The notes under the pieces are model-generated. The model was not told where the DNA came from, did no database searches, and saw nothing but the letters and a program-made list of their open reading frames with translations. 64,000 bases of DNA from Chromatiaceae bacterium (GTDB lineage Bacteria; Pseudomonadota; Gammaproteobacteria; Chromatiales; Chromatiaceae): positions 139,721 to 203,720 of the forward strand of contig JADKCI010000006.1 of NCBI GenBank assembly GCA_016714645.1, given 5' to 3'. Both the position numbers and the translations under genes were made by a program. Below, piece by piece: positions 7,885 to 16,898 of the stretch. The stretch's first letter is position 1; the number at the start of each line of letters is the position of its first letter.

Positions 7885-8514
7885 ATGTTCGATCGTCTCA
7901 AGACCCTGATGCACCGCCTGACTAATCATACCGTCCTGTCCGATCTGCTCGACCCCGTGTCCCGGGCCTTGGCGCGGGTGCGACAGGCGGCGGTGGGTCG
8001 CACCCTGACCATTCCAGATTTTATCGCATGGGGGGGTGCGGTGCCACCTGCAAGGGATGACGACCCGGCGCGAGTAGGTGCAGACCTGGCTGCGTCTGTA
8101 CCCGGAGGTCGCGGCGCGGGGGCCGCTGGCGCGCTCCACCGGGTCCGATGCGCTGGCGGCGCCGAGTCGCCAGGCGGTCTTGGCCGCGGTGGTGCCGGCT
8201 TTGGTCCAAGAGGCGCGGCCGGTGCTGCCTGATCGGCTGGCGGGCATTCCCGGCCTGGGTGATCGCCTGGTGCGGGCCATCGATGGCACCTACCAGGCCG
8301 AGAGCGCCCATTGCCGGCGGCGCACCCCCCGCAGGGGGGTGAGGACAATCCCAAGGGCCATGCCTGGCTGAGCTGTTATCACCTGCGCCTGGGCGTTCCC
8401 GAAGACGTCCGGGTCGACACGCGCCGCCGCCACGCAACCCGGATCTGGCGCGATGATGACCAGGAGCCCCAGACCCTGACCCGCGAGCGCCGGGGATACA
8501 CTCGCACGGGGTAA
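7885..8514 (+). pseudogene. IS4-type transposase, decayed and truncated
   Basis: Three consecutive frames together read as one transposase. The first part is MFDRLKTLMHRLTNHTVLSDLLDPVSRALARVRQAAVGRTLTIPDFIAW (to about 8030). A second frame has TWLRLYPEV to RLAGIPGLGDRLVRAIDGTYQAESAH (8078 to about 8330), with the first catalytic Asp in AIDGTY. A third has NPKGHAWLSCYHLRLGVPEDVRVDTRRRHATRIWRDDDQ (to 8514). There are frame breaks near 8030-8060 and near 8335, an in-frame TAG near 8070, and the C-terminal half with the other catalytic residues is missing. I could not find terminal inverted repeats. It disrupts the FitB toxin gene. Confidence 0.7.
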
Positions 8515-8656
8515 TCCACAAGCCCTCAGGGGCGAGCCGGACCATGGGGCTGGGTTGGCGTGGATGACGCCGTGGAAGATGCCCCGAGACCCTGGCCGCT
8601 TATACTGAGCCCCGTTCTTCACCCATCTCGCTGGGCAAACCTGGCAGGATCACCCC

Positions 8657-8953
8657 ATGCACGTCTCCTTCGTCCATGTCCACGTCAAACCCGATCACAT
8701 GGATGTCTTCATCGGCGCCAGCGGTGCCAATCATGAGGCCTCGGTGCAGGTGCCGGGCAACCGGCGCTTCGATGTGCTCCAGGATCCCGAGGATTCGGGA
8801 CATTTCATCCTTTACGAAGCCTATACCTCCGTCGAGGACGCCACGGCCCACAAGCAGACGGTCCACTATGCCCTTTGGCGCGACAGGGTTGCGGCCATGA
8901 TGGCCGAGCCACGCCAGGGCGTGCCCATGACTGGGCTTTTCCCAAGAGACTGA
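8657..8953 (+). CDS. antibiotic biosynthesis monooxygenase (ABM) domain protein
   Basis: A 98-residue single-domain protein of the dimeric alpha/beta-barrel ABM/LsrG type. It has a VHVKPDHMDVFI first strand, RFDVLQDPEDSGHFILYEAYTS in the middle, and the H.QT.HY..WRD helix. Members are small cofactor-free oxygenases or isomerases; the substrate cannot be read from sequence. An AGGA ribosome site precedes the ATG. It ends one base before the iron alcohol dehydrogenase gene, so the two are almost certainly cotranscribed and may act on the same aldehyde or keto compound. Confidence 0.8.
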   Translation: MHVSFVHVHVKPDHMDVFIGASGANHEASVQVPGNRRFDVLQDPEDSGHFILYEAYTSVEDATAHKQTVHYALWRDRVAAMMAEPRQGVPMTGLFPRD

Positions 8954-8954
8954 A

Positions 8955-10151
8955 ATGATCAATCCATTTTCAATGGGCCGCCTGCCACGCATCGAGTTCG
9001 GGTCAGGCGCCATCGCCCAACTGCCCGCTATCGCAGCCCGCCATGGCCGGCGCTTGCTGATCCTGACCGGTGCTCACTCCTTTACCACATCCTCACACTG
9101 GGAGGCGCTGCGTAAGGCGCTGGCGGATGGCTACTTCGGGGGCGAGGTCGTGCGCATCACGGGCGAGCCTTCACCGGATGAGATCGATAGCATCGTCCGG
9201 CTCAGCCGGGGGGGCCGCATCGATGCGGTGATCGGCATCGGTGGTGGTAGCGTACTGGACGCCGCCAAGGCCGTGGCGGGTCTGCTGAAGCCCGGCAACA
9301 GCGTCATGGACCATCTGGAGGGCGTCGGTCCGGAGCTGCCCTATCGCGGTCCGGCCACGCCCTTCATCGCCGTCCCCACCACGGCGGGCACGGGCTCGGA
9401 GGCGACGAAAAATGCCGTCCTCTCCCGCCAGGGCCCGCATGGCTTCAAGAAGTCCTTCCGCGACGATGCCCTGATGGCCGAATACGCCATCGTCGATCCG
9501 GACCTGCTGGCGTCCTGTCCAGCGGCCTTGATCGCCGCCAACGGCATGGACGCCTTTACCCAATTGCTAGAGGCCTATGTCTCGACCCGCGCCAATCTCA
9601 TGACCGACGCCTTGGCGCTGGCGGGGCTGGCGGCGGTGCGCGATGGCTTGCTGGCCTGGTATCAGGGCGGGGAGGGTGCCGCCGCCGGGCGGGAAAAGAT
9701 GGCCCTGGCCGCCCTGCTGTCCGGCGTCTGTCTCGCCCAGGCCGGGCTGGGGTCGGTGCATGGTCTGGCCCAGCCGCTGGGATCTTTCTTCCCCATCTCG
9801 CATGGCGTGGTCTGCGGGACCCTGGTGGCGGCGGCGACGCGGATCAATATCGAGGCCCTGCGGGCGCGGGCGCCGGACTCGACCGCCCTCGCCAGGTACG
9901 CAGTCGTCGGCCGCCTGCTGGGCGCCGAGCCGGGCGCTAGCGATGACGCCGCCCGTGACGGCTTGCTGGCCACCCTGGAGGAATGGACCCGGCTCATGAA
10001 GCTGCCACTGCTCTCGGAACTGGGCGTCGCGGCGGGAGATTTTCCCCGTATCCTGGCCAACGCGCGGGGCTCCAGCATGAAGACCAACCCCATCGCCTTG
10101 CAGGACGCCGAGATTGAGCGGATTCTCCAGATGCGGTTGCTGGTGGCTTAG
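8955..10151 (+). CDS. iron-containing alcohol dehydrogenase
   Basis: A 398-residue group III alcohol dehydrogenase. It has the NAD-binding GIGGGSVLDAAKA motif, PTTAGTGSEATKNAV, the metal-site region DPDLLASCPAALIAANGMDAFTQLLEAYVS with Asp and His-type ligands, and GSVHGLAQPLGSFFPISHGVVCG carrying two conserved His. The length is typical for the family. It reversibly reduces aldehydes to alcohols with NAD(P)H in the cytoplasm; the natural substrate is not evident. It follows the ABM gene with no gap and precedes the RND operon, from which it is separated by a promoter and operator. Confidence 0.85.
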   Translation: MINPFSMGRLPRIEFGSGAIAQLPAIAARHGRRLLILTGAHSFTTSSHWEALRKALADGYFGGEVVRITGEPSPDEIDSIVRLSRGGRIDAVIGIGGGSVLDAAKAVAGLLKPGNSVMDHLEGVGPELPYRGPATPFIAVPTTAGTGSEATKNAVLSRQGPHGFKKSFRDDALMAEYAIVDPDLLASCPAALIAANGMDAFTQLLEAYVSTRANLMTDALALAGLAAVRDGLLAWYQGGEGAAAGREKMALAALLSGVCLAQAGLGSVHGLAQPLGSFFPISHGVVCGTLVAAATRINIEALRARAPDSTALARYAVVGRLLGAEPGASDDAARDGLLATLEEWTRLMKLPLLSELGVAAGDFPRILANARGSSMKTNPIALQDAEIERILQMRLLVA

Positions 10152-10193
10152 GGGCCAAGCCGTCCCGGCGGCCATCGGGGACCTCCCGGCGGC

Positions 10194-10235
10194 TTGATTC
10201 CGGCGCGGACATGCGCCTAGAATGAACGTTCATTC
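10194..10235 (+). promoter_or_regulatory. promoter with TetR-type palindromic operator for the RND pump operon
   Basis: TTGATT (10194-10199) and TAGAAT (10218-10223) are spaced by 18 bases, a plausible sigma-70 promoter. A perfect 16-bp palindrome, GAATGAACGTTCATTC, occupies 10220-10235 and overlaps the -10 box. Such a position means a bound repressor would block RNA polymerase. The last gene of the operon downstream encodes a TetR regulator, the obvious candidate ligand. Confidence 0.7.
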
Positions 10236-10267
10236 CAGTTCCGTCGCGTTTCGCGCCGAGGTGCTTC

Positions 10268-11437
10268 ATGGGTCACCTGCTTTCTGTTGCCGCCCTGCGG
10301 AGGGCGGGTCTGATCACCACCCTCCTGCTCGCCGGCTGTGGTCAGGGTTCCTCAACCGGTGGACCAGGTGGGGCGCCGGGCCAGATGCCGCCGCCCGAGT
10401 TGGGTATCTTCACCGTCGTGGCGGAGCCCGTCGATCTGACCATGGAACTGGTGGGCCGCGCCACGCCCTACCGGATCGCGGAGGTGCGGCCCCAGGTGGG
10501 TGGCATCATCAAGTCCCGCGAGTTCCCGGAGGGTGGCGAGATCACCGCCGGCCAGCCCCTCTACCTCATCGATCCCGCTCGCTACGAGGCGGTCCGGGAC
10601 AGCGCCGAGGCGGCCCTGGTCCGCGCCCGCGCCACTCGGGAGCGCGCCGAGAAGAAGGCGGAGCGTTATGGCAATCTGCTGAGGAACAAGGCGGGTAGCC
10701 TGGAGCAATTCGATGATGCCCAGGTGGCCCTGAAGGAGTCGGCGGCGGATGTCCAGGTCGCTGCGGCGGACCTGACCAAGGCCCGCATTGAACTGGAATA
10801 CACCCGTATCACCTCCCCCATCGACGGCCAGATCGGCCGCTCGACCGTGACCCAGGGCGCCTTGGTGACCGCCAACCAGGCGCAGGCCCTGGCGACGGTC
10901 CAGCAACTCGACCCCATTTATGTCGATCTCACCCAGTCGGCGGCCCAGCAGTTGCGGTTGCGCCGTGCCTTGGAGGATGGCCGCCTGCGGCGCTCGGAGG
11001 ACGGGCAGCCCAAGGCGACTCTGACCCTGGAGGACGGCTCGACCTATCCCCACGAGGGGCGTCTGGAATTCTCCGAGGTCAGCGTGGATCAGGGCACGGG
11101 TACCGTCACCCTGCGGGCGACCTTCCCCAATCCCGACCATGTCCTGCTGCCGGGTATGTTCGTGCGTGCCCAGGTCGAGGAGGGGACGCGCCAGGAGGCC
11201 ATCCTGGTGCCTCAGCAAGGTATCCAGCGGGATCGGCAAGGTCAGGCGTTGGCCCTGGTGTTGAACGAGGAGGACCTGGTCGAACAGCGCCGGGTCGAGA
11301 CGGATCGGGCCCTGGGTAGCCACTGGCTGATCAATGAGGGTCTCAAGCCCGGTGACCGCTTGATCGTCGAGGGGGTGCAGAAGGCTAAGCCCGGCATCAA
11401 GGCCAAGGCCGTCGATTGGAAGCCGGCCGCGCCCTGA
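10268..11437 (+). CDS. RND efflux pump periplasmic adaptor lipoprotein (AcrA/MexA type)
   Basis: A 389-residue membrane fusion protein. The N-terminus has a lipobox LAGC with Cys24, so it is predicted to be anchored in the inner membrane facing the periplasm. It shows the biotinyl-lipoyl half-motifs (RPQVGGIIKSREFPEGGEITAGQPLYLID and YTRITSPIDGQIGRS), the coiled-coil hairpin between them (residues about 95-160), and the beta-barrel region with LLPGMFVRAQVEEG. It couples the inner-membrane pump encoded directly downstream to an outer-membrane channel. No TolC-like gene is nearby. It is first in the adaptor-pump-tetR operon behind the palindromic operator at 10220-10235. Confidence 0.92.
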   Translation: MGHLLSVAALRRAGLITTLLLAGCGQGSSTGGPGGAPGQMPPPELGIFTVVAEPVDLTMELVGRATPYRIAEVRPQVGGIIKSREFPEGGEITAGQPLYLIDPARYEAVRDSAEAALVRARATRERAEKKAERYGNLLRNKAGSLEQFDDAQVALKESAADVQVAAADLTKARIELEYTRITSPIDGQIGRSTVTQGALVTANQAQALATVQQLDPIYVDLTQSAAQQLRLRRALEDGRLRRSEDGQPKATLTLEDGSTYPHEGRLEFSEVSVDQGTGTVTLRATFPNPDHVLLPGMFVRAQVEEGTRQEAILVPQQGIQRDRQGQALALVLNEEDLVEQRRVETDRALGSHWLINEGLKPGDRLIVEGVQKAKPGIKAKAVDWKPAAP

Positions 11438-11516
11438 ATTGGCCCATCCGCGGTTGCACTGGGTATTCGCCCGCCGCGGTTGCCTGCGTCGCTTCGTCAC
11501 CTAGAGAGACTCCCTC

Positions 11517-14500
11517 ATGGCCCATTTTTTCATCGACCGTCCCGTCTTCGCCTGGGTTATCGCCATCCTGATCATGTTGGCCGGGCTGCTGGCGATCTGG
11601 ACCCTGCCGGTTAGCCAATATCCCGCCATCGCCCCGCCCGCCATCTCCATTACCGCCAACTATCCCGGTGCCTCGGCGCAAACGGTTCAGGACTCGGTGA
11701 CCCAGATCATCGAGCAGCAGATGAACGGCCTCGATGGCCTGCGCTACATGTCCGCCACCAGCGAATCGAATGGCCAGGCGACGGTGACCCTGACCTTCGC
11801 TAACGGGACCAACCCCGATACCGCCCAGATGCAGGTGCAGAACAAGCTGCAATTGGCCAGCGTGCTGTTGCCGGAGGAGGTACGGCAGCAGGGGCTGACG
11901 GTCGCCAAGTCGGTGCGTAACTTTCTCATGATCGTGGCCTTCGTTTCCCGGGACGGCCGTCTGACCAAGGCCGATCTGGGCGACTATGCCAACAGCATGG
12001 TTAAGGACCCCATCAGCCGGATTCCGGGCGTGGGGGAGGTGACCCTCTTCGAGACCCAATACGCCATGCGCATCTGGCTCGATCCCAACAAACTGAACCA
12101 GTATGGCCTCACGCCCGCCGAGGTCTGGAGCGCCATCGAGGCCGAAAACGCCCAGATCTCCGCGGGTCAACTCGGTGCCCGCCCGGCGGACCAGGATCAA
12201 CAGTTCACCGCAACCGTGAACGTCCAGAGCCGTCTGGCGACGCCGGAGGAGTTTGGTGAAATTCGCCTGCGCACCCAGGAGGACGGGGCCGTGGTGCAGC
12301 TGCGGGACGTGGCCCGCGTCGCCCTGGGCAGCGAGAGCTATAGCCGCAACGGCCGCCACCTGGGTAAGCCCGCCGCCGGCATGGCGATCCGCCTGGCCAC
12401 CGGGGCCAATGCCCTGGAGACCGCCGATGCCGTCAAACGCAAGGTGGCGGATCTGGCCGCCTACTTCCCGGCGGGTATGGAGTACGTCTTCCCCTACGAC
12501 ACCACGCCCTTCGTGCGCATCTCCATCGGCAAGGTGGTGACGACCCTCTTCGAGGCGGTGGCTCTGGTGTTTTTGGTCATGTACCTCTTCCTGCAGAATT
12601 TCCGGGCCACCTTGATCCCGGCCATCGCCGTGCCCGTGGTGTTGCTGGGCACCTTTGGGGTCCTGGCGGCCTTTGGCTATTCCATCAATACCCTGACCCT
12701 CTTTGCCATGGTGCTGGCCATTGGCCTGCTGGTGGACGACGCCATCGTGGTGGTGGAAAACGTCGCGCGGGTGATGCACGAGGATCATTTGCCGCCCCGG
12801 GAGGCGACGCGCAAGTCCATGGACCAGATTACCAGCGCCATTATCGGCATCGCCCTGGTGCTCTCGGCGGTCTTCGTCCCCATGGCCTTCTTCGGGGGTT
12901 CCACCGGCGTTATCTACCGCCAGTTTGCCGTAACCATCGTCGCGGCCATGCTGCTGTCGGTGCTGGTGGCCCTGACCCTGACGCCGGCCTTGACAGCGAC
13001 CCTGCTCCAGCCCCTCGATCAGGATCATCATGAGCGGCGCCGGGGCTTTCTGGGCTGGTTCAACCGCGGCTTCAACCGCAGCGTCGGTTTTTACACCTGG
13101 GGCACGGGCTTCATGCTCCAGCGGCGCTGGTTCTTTCTCGCGGTCTATCTGCTGCTGGTGGGCGCCCTGGCCTGGTTATACCCGCGCCTGCCAAGTGCCT
13201 TCCTGCCGGATGAGGACCAGGGCATCCTCATCATGCAGGCAGTGCTGCCCGCTGGGGCCACCCTGGAGCGCACCGAAAAAGTCCTGGAACAGATCGAGCG
13301 GCATTTCCGCGAAAACGAGTCTGAGGCGGTTCAGGAATTCATCACGGTGGCCGGCTTCAGTTTCGCTGGCCAGGGCCAGAACATGGCCATCGGTTTCGTC
13401 AAGCTGAAGGATTGGTCGGAGCGCAATCGGCCGGATCTGGGGGTGCGCGCCGTCGCCGGACGGGCCATGCAGGCCTTCGCGGGCATCCGCGATGCCCAGG
13501 TCTTCGCCTTCCCGCCGCCGGCTGTGATCGAACTGGGTACCGCCACGGGCTGGAACGTGCAACTCCAGGACCGGGTCGGGGTGGGACACGAGGCCCTGAT
13601 GGCGGCCCAGGGCCAATTCATGGGCATGGCGGCCCAGGACCCGCGGTTGATGGCGGTACGGCCTAATGGACGCGAGGACGAGGCCCAGCTCCAGGTGGAC
13701 GTGGACCGGACCCGCGCCGGGGCCCTGGGCCTGTCGCTGGCGGACATCAACCGGACCCTGGCGGTCGCCTGGGGGAGTGCCTACATCGATGACTTCGTCC
13801 ATGAGGGCCGGGTCAAACGGGTTTATCTCCAGGCCGATGCCCCCTTCCGCATGTTGCCGGAGGACCTGGATGTCTGGTACGTGCGCAACAAGCAGGGCGA
13901 GATGGTGCCCTTCTCGGCCTTTGCCACCCTGCGCTGGGTCTTTGGGTCGCCGCGTCTGGAACGCTTCAACGGTCTGGCCTCGGCCGAGATCCTGGGTCAG
14001 GCCGCCCCCGGCGTCAGTTCCGGGGAGGCCATGGCGGCGGTCGAGGAACTGGTCGGGAAGCTGCCAAGCGGCATAGGCCTGGAATGGACCGGCATCTCCT
14101 TCGAGGAGCGCAGCGCCGGGGCCCAGGCACCCCTACTCTTTAGCTTGTCGGTGCTGGTGGTCTTGCTGACCCTGGCCGCGCTTTACGAGAGTTGGTCCGT
14201 GCCCTTCGCCGTCATTCTGGGGGTGCCCATCGGCGTCCTGGGCGCGGTCCTCGCGGCCATGGGGCGGGGTCTGCCGAGTGATATCTACTTCCAGGTCGGG
14301 CTGTTGGCCACCATCGGTCTGGCGGCCAAGAACGCCATCCTCATCGTCGAGTTTGCCCGCACCCTGCAGGAACAGGGTCGGGATGCCGCGGGCGCGGCGC
14401 TGGAGGCGGCCCGGCTGCGTATCCGGCCCATCGTCATGACCTCCCTGGCCTTCGGCTTTGGCGTGCTGCCGCTGGCCATCAGCACGGGGGCGGGTTCCGG

Positions 14501-14660
14501 GGCCCAGCATGCCGTGGGCACGGGGGTGTTGGGCGGCGTCATCGCCAGTACCCTGCTGGGGGTCTTTTTCGTGCCCCTCTTCTTTGTCCTGATCCGGGGG
14601 CGGATGCGTAAGAGGGCGGACAAGGCCGTCGCCTTGCCGGAGGTCTCAGCCCATGGTTGA
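11517..14660 (+). CDS. RND multidrug efflux permease (AcrB/MexB, HAE1 family)
   Basis: A 1047-residue inner-membrane pump that starts MAHFFIDRPVFAWVIAILIMLAGLLAI, as AcrB homologues do. The proton-relay Asp pair is visible in GLLVDDAIVVVENV. Two large periplasmic loops and twelve predicted membrane segments fit the usual AcrB layout and length. It exports drugs or other amphiphiles using proton motive force. It lies 79 bases after the adaptor gene and overlaps the tetR gene by 8 bases. Confidence 0.95.
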   Translation: MAHFFIDRPVFAWVIAILIMLAGLLAIWTLPVSQYPAIAPPAISITANYPGASAQTVQDSVTQIIEQQMNGLDGLRYMSATSESNGQATVTLTFANGTNPDTAQMQVQNKLQLASVLLPEEVRQQGLTVAKSVRNFLMIVAFVSRDGRLTKADLGDYANSMVKDPISRIPGVGEVTLFETQYAMRIWLDPNKLNQYGLTPAEVWSAIEAENAQISAGQLGARPADQDQQFTATVNVQSRLATPEEFGEIRLRTQEDGAVVQLRDVARVALGSESYSRNGRHLGKPAAGMAIRLATGANALETADAVKRKVADLAAYFPAGMEYVFPYDTTPFVRISIGKVVTTLFEAVALVFLVMYLFLQNFRATLIPAIAVPVVLLGTFGVLAAFGYSINTLTLFAMVLAIGLLVDDAIVVVENVARVMHEDHLPPREATRKSMDQITSAIIGIALVLSAVFVPMAFFGGSTGVIYRQFAVTIVAAMLLSVLVALTLTPALTATLLQPLDQDHHERRRGFLGWFNRGFNRSVGFYTWGTGFMLQRRWFFLAVYLLLVGALAWLYPRLPSAFLPDEDQGILIMQAVLPAGATLERTEKVLEQIERHFRENESEAVQEFITVAGFSFAGQGQNMAIGFVKLKDWSERNRPDLGVRAVAGRAMQAFAGIRDAQVFAFPPPAVIELGTATGWNVQLQDRVGVGHEALMAAQGQFMGMAAQDPRLMAVRPNGREDEAQLQVDVDRTRAGALGLSLADINRTLAVAWGSAYIDDFVHEGRVKRVYLQADAPFRMLPEDLDVWYVRNKQGEMVPFSAFATLRWVFGSPRLERFNGLASAEILGQAAPGVSSGEAMAAVEELVGKLPSGIGLEWTGISFEERSAGAQAPLLFSLSVLVVLLTLAALYESWSVPFAVILGVPIGVLGAVLAAMGRGLPSDIYFQVGLLATIGLAAKNAILIVEFARTLQEQGRDAAGAALEAARLRIRPIVMTSLAFGFGVLPLAISTGAGSGAQHAVGTGVLGGVIASTLLGVFFVPLFFVLIRGRMRKRADKAVALPEVSAHG

Positions 14661-15255
14661 CCCAGTGGATCAGTTCCTGGATCAGGAGGTCCGCGGCCAG
14701 GTCCGGCGGCAGCGGATCCTGGACGCTGCCGCGGCCTGCTTTGTCCGCGAGGGTTTTCATGGCGCCAGCATTGCCCGTATCGCCAAGGCGGCGGGCATGA
14801 GCGCCGGCAACCTCTATCACTTCTTCGCGAGCAAGGAGGCCATAATCGGGGCCCTGGTGCAGCGCAAGCTGGATGAGTCGCTGGCCCTCTTTGCCCAGAT
14901 CGAGAACGCCGAGGACCTGTTTCAGGCCATGATGGAGCGGGTCGAGGCGAGTCTCAATGAGCGGACGGACAGGGATAATGCCGCCCTGGAGTTGGAGATT
15001 CTGGCCGAGGCGGCGCGCAATCCCGCTGTGGCGACCATCGTCCGCGCCGCCGACGCCGCCACGCGCGAGCGCCTGCGCCATCTCTATCGCGCTGCCCGCC
15101 AGGCGCGGGGCCTGCCGGTGGAGGACGAGGCCGCCGCCACCGAGGTGTTGACGGCCCTGTTCCAGGGGCTGCCGGCCCGCGCCATCAGTCATCCCGAGCT
15201 GGACCGGGTCGGTCTGGTGCCCATGCTGCGGCTGGCCTTGGGAACCCTGTTTTGA
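14653..15255 (+). CDS. TetR-family repressor of the RND operon
   Basis: A 200-residue regulator. The N-terminal HTH is clear: RILDAAAACFVREGFHGASIARIAKAAGMSAGNLYHFFASKEAIIGALV. The helical remainder is the ligand and dimer domain. Its start overlaps the pump gene by 8 bases, so it is translated with it. I infer that it represses its own operon through the palindrome at 10220-10235, giving a closed loop in which pump substrates relieve repression. Confidence 0.88.
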   Translation: MVDPVDQFLDQEVRGQVRRQRILDAAAACFVREGFHGASIARIAKAAGMSAGNLYHFFASKEAIIGALVQRKLDESLALFAQIENAEDLFQAMMERVEASLNERTDRDNAALELEILAEAARNPAVATIVRAADAATRERLRHLYRAARQARGLPVEDEAAATEVLTALFQGLPARAISHPELDRVGLVPMLRLALGTLF

Positions 15256-15285
15256 GGCGACCCCTGCGGATCGAGGGTGGGGATA

Positions 15286-15789
15286 TCAGAGGTCGCCGCT
15301 GGCGCCGGCTTCCATGATCTCGCGCAGGGTGTCGCGGACCTTGATGGCCTTTTCCAACAGGACGGGCGGCAAGTCGGCGGAGCGTATCGCCAGATCCAGG
15401 TCCAGGGTCACCAGCCAGGTATGGCCGTCCTTGTCCTCGATGAGGGTGATGCGGCACGGCAGATAGGCGGAAAAGTCGATGTCGTGCTCGAGCATCTCGT
15501 GGGCGATGAGGGCATCGCAGAACTGAAAGATCTCCACCCGCCGGCTTTCGATGTCCATGCTTCGCAATTGCTGGGAGAGGGGCAGGTGGGCAACCAGTTT
15601 GAAATTCAGGGCATTGGCGCGCAGCTTCATGGACTCGATGGCGCTGTCCGCGGTGATGCCCTCCGCCAGGGGCATTTTGAGCACGGTATCGGCAATCTTC
15701 GGCATGGCCTCCCCCTGCTCGGCCAAACCGAGGGGACTGACGAGCAGCGAAAGCACTGCCAGGATGGCGATGGCGGTCAATTTGCGCAT
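15286..15789 (-). CDS. exported DUF302 domain protein
   Basis: About 167 residues starting MRKLTAIAILAVLSLLVSPLGLA, a clear signal peptide, so periplasmic. The remainder matches the DUF302 pattern, with SAIESMKLRANALNFKLVAHLPLSQQL near the front and FQFCDALIAHEMLEHDIDFSAYLPCRITLIEDKDGHTWLVTLDLD later. The function is not known; proteins of this family are frequent in sulfur-oxidising bacteria. I chose the ATG at 15789 because AAGGAG lies 9 bases before it and the signal peptide then begins correctly. It is convergent with the tetR gene. Confidence 0.75.
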   Translation of the reverse strand: MRKLTAIAILAVLSLLVSPLGLAEQGEAMPKIADTVLKMPLAEGITADSAIESMKLRANALNFKLVAHLPLSQQLRSMDIESRRVEIFQFCDALIAHEMLEHDIDFSAYLPCRITLIEDKDGHTWLVTLDLDLAIRSADLPPVLLEKAIKVRDTLREIMEAGASGDL

Positions 15790-15960
15790 CTGTTGGAACT
15801 CCTTGGGCGCGGCACGGGCCCGTTCGTGATGGGTGGGAGAAAGGTGTCTTAGGAAGAATATTCTGGACCTTTGGCCAGGGGCTGCCAATCAGGGTTCGGC
15901 TAATGGACGTCCTGTTTCAAGATTCCCCTGTCCCCCTTGCCGCCCCTGCCGCATCCCTTG

Positions 15961-16257
15961 TCAGTTGTCTAACCGGTAATGCTTCTCGACGGGCTCCAGA
16001 ACCTCCCAGGCGCAGGTCAGGCCGGCGGGGAAGGTGATGAGGTCGCCGCGCTTGAATTCGCGGGGCTCGCCACCCTCGGGGGTGACCCGAAAGCGTCCGC
16101 GCTGGATATAGCAGGTCTCGGTCTTGGTGTAACGCCAGGGAAATGACGAGACTTCCTTGCGCCAGAGGGGCCAGTGATCGATACCCAGTACCTCCAGCTT
16201 GGCGGGTGAGGGTTTGTGCTCGCAGTGGATTTCCTGGTCGCGGTCTGGATCGCTCAT
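15961..16257 (-). CDS. cupin domain protein (Cupin_3 type)
   Basis: A 98-residue single cupin beginning MSDPDRDQEIHCEHKPSP. The family pattern is clear: W.YTKTETCYIQRGRFRVTPEGGEPREFKRGDLITFPAGLTCAWEVLEPVEKHYR. It resembles the small cupins related to ureidoglycine aminohydrolase; a metal ligand set is not complete enough to predict catalysis. The frame is open further upstream, but the residues before this Met are Arg/Pro-rich and unlike the family. It is divergent from pncC. Confidence 0.75.
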   Translation of the reverse strand: MSDPDRDQEIHCEHKPSPAKLEVLGIDHWPLWRKEVSSFPWRYTKTETCYIQRGRFRVTPEGGEPREFKRGDLITFPAGLTCAWEVLEPVEKHYRLDN

Positions 16258-16403
16258 GGCTTGGGCTCCGAGTTGGCGGGGTGCCGGGTCACCCCGGCGC
16301 GGTAAGTCCCTCTGGAGTAGGGATAGCGGCACCGGCTTTTCAAGTCAGGACCCCTCAAGGCACCCTCTTGCGCCTTTGGCCGGCGTGTCGGAAACTCTTA
16401 ACC

Positions 16404-16898
16404 ATGGAAGCATACCTTGAAAAGCTGGCGGAAGCGGTCGGTCATCGTCTGCTGGCGCGCCAGGCCCTAGTCGCCACGGCCGAATCCTGCACCGGTGGTT
16501 GGATCGCCCAGGTGCTGACGTCCGTGCCGGGTTCCAGCCTTTGGTTCGATCGGGGCTTCGTCACCTACAGCAATCAGGCCAAGCAAGAGATGCTGGGCGT
16601 GGCGCCTGAAACCCTGGCGGCCCATGGGGCCGTCAGCGCCCCGGTGGTGGCGGAGATGGTGGTCGGGGCCCTGAGTCACAGTCAGGCCCGGGTCACTCTG
16701 GCGGTGACTGGCATCGCGGGGCCGGGTGGCGGTAGCGAGGACAAACCCGTCGGTACCGTCTATCTGGCCTGGGCCTGGCGGGATCAGGTGCCCCTGATCC
16801 AGCGCCGGCAATTCGCCGGTGATCGCGAAGCGGTCCGTCGCCAGACGGTTCGTGTGGCCTTGGAGCGCCTCATCGAATTACTCGATGCCGATGGCTGA
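16404..16898 (+). CDS. pncC: nicotinamide-nucleotide amidohydrolase PncC (CinA C-terminal type)
   Basis: 164 residues, the standalone CinA_C domain. The catalytic TAESCTGGWIAQVLTSVPGSS region is near the N-terminus, followed by GFVTYSNQAKQEMLGV and AVTGIAGPGGGSEDKPVGTVYLAW, all hallmark motifs. The enzyme deamidates NMN to nicotinate mononucleotide in NAD recycling. It sits just upstream of thpR and recA; the cinA/pncC-recA link is widespread in bacteria. It overlaps thpR by 8 bases. Confidence 0.9.
   Translation: MEAYLEKLAEAVGHRLLARQALVATAESCTGGWIAQVLTSVPGSSLWFDRGFVTYSNQAKQEMLGVAPETLAAHGAVSAPVVAEMVVGALSHSQARVTLAVTGIAGPGGGSEDKPVGTVYLAWAWRDQVPLIQRRQFAGDREAVRRQTVRVALERLIELLDADG

Noticed and set aside
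11397..13031. A 544-codon minus-strand frame opposite the RND pump
   Set aside because: Shadow of the pump gene; composition (His/Gly/Gln-rich) and lack of a ribosome site or family match.
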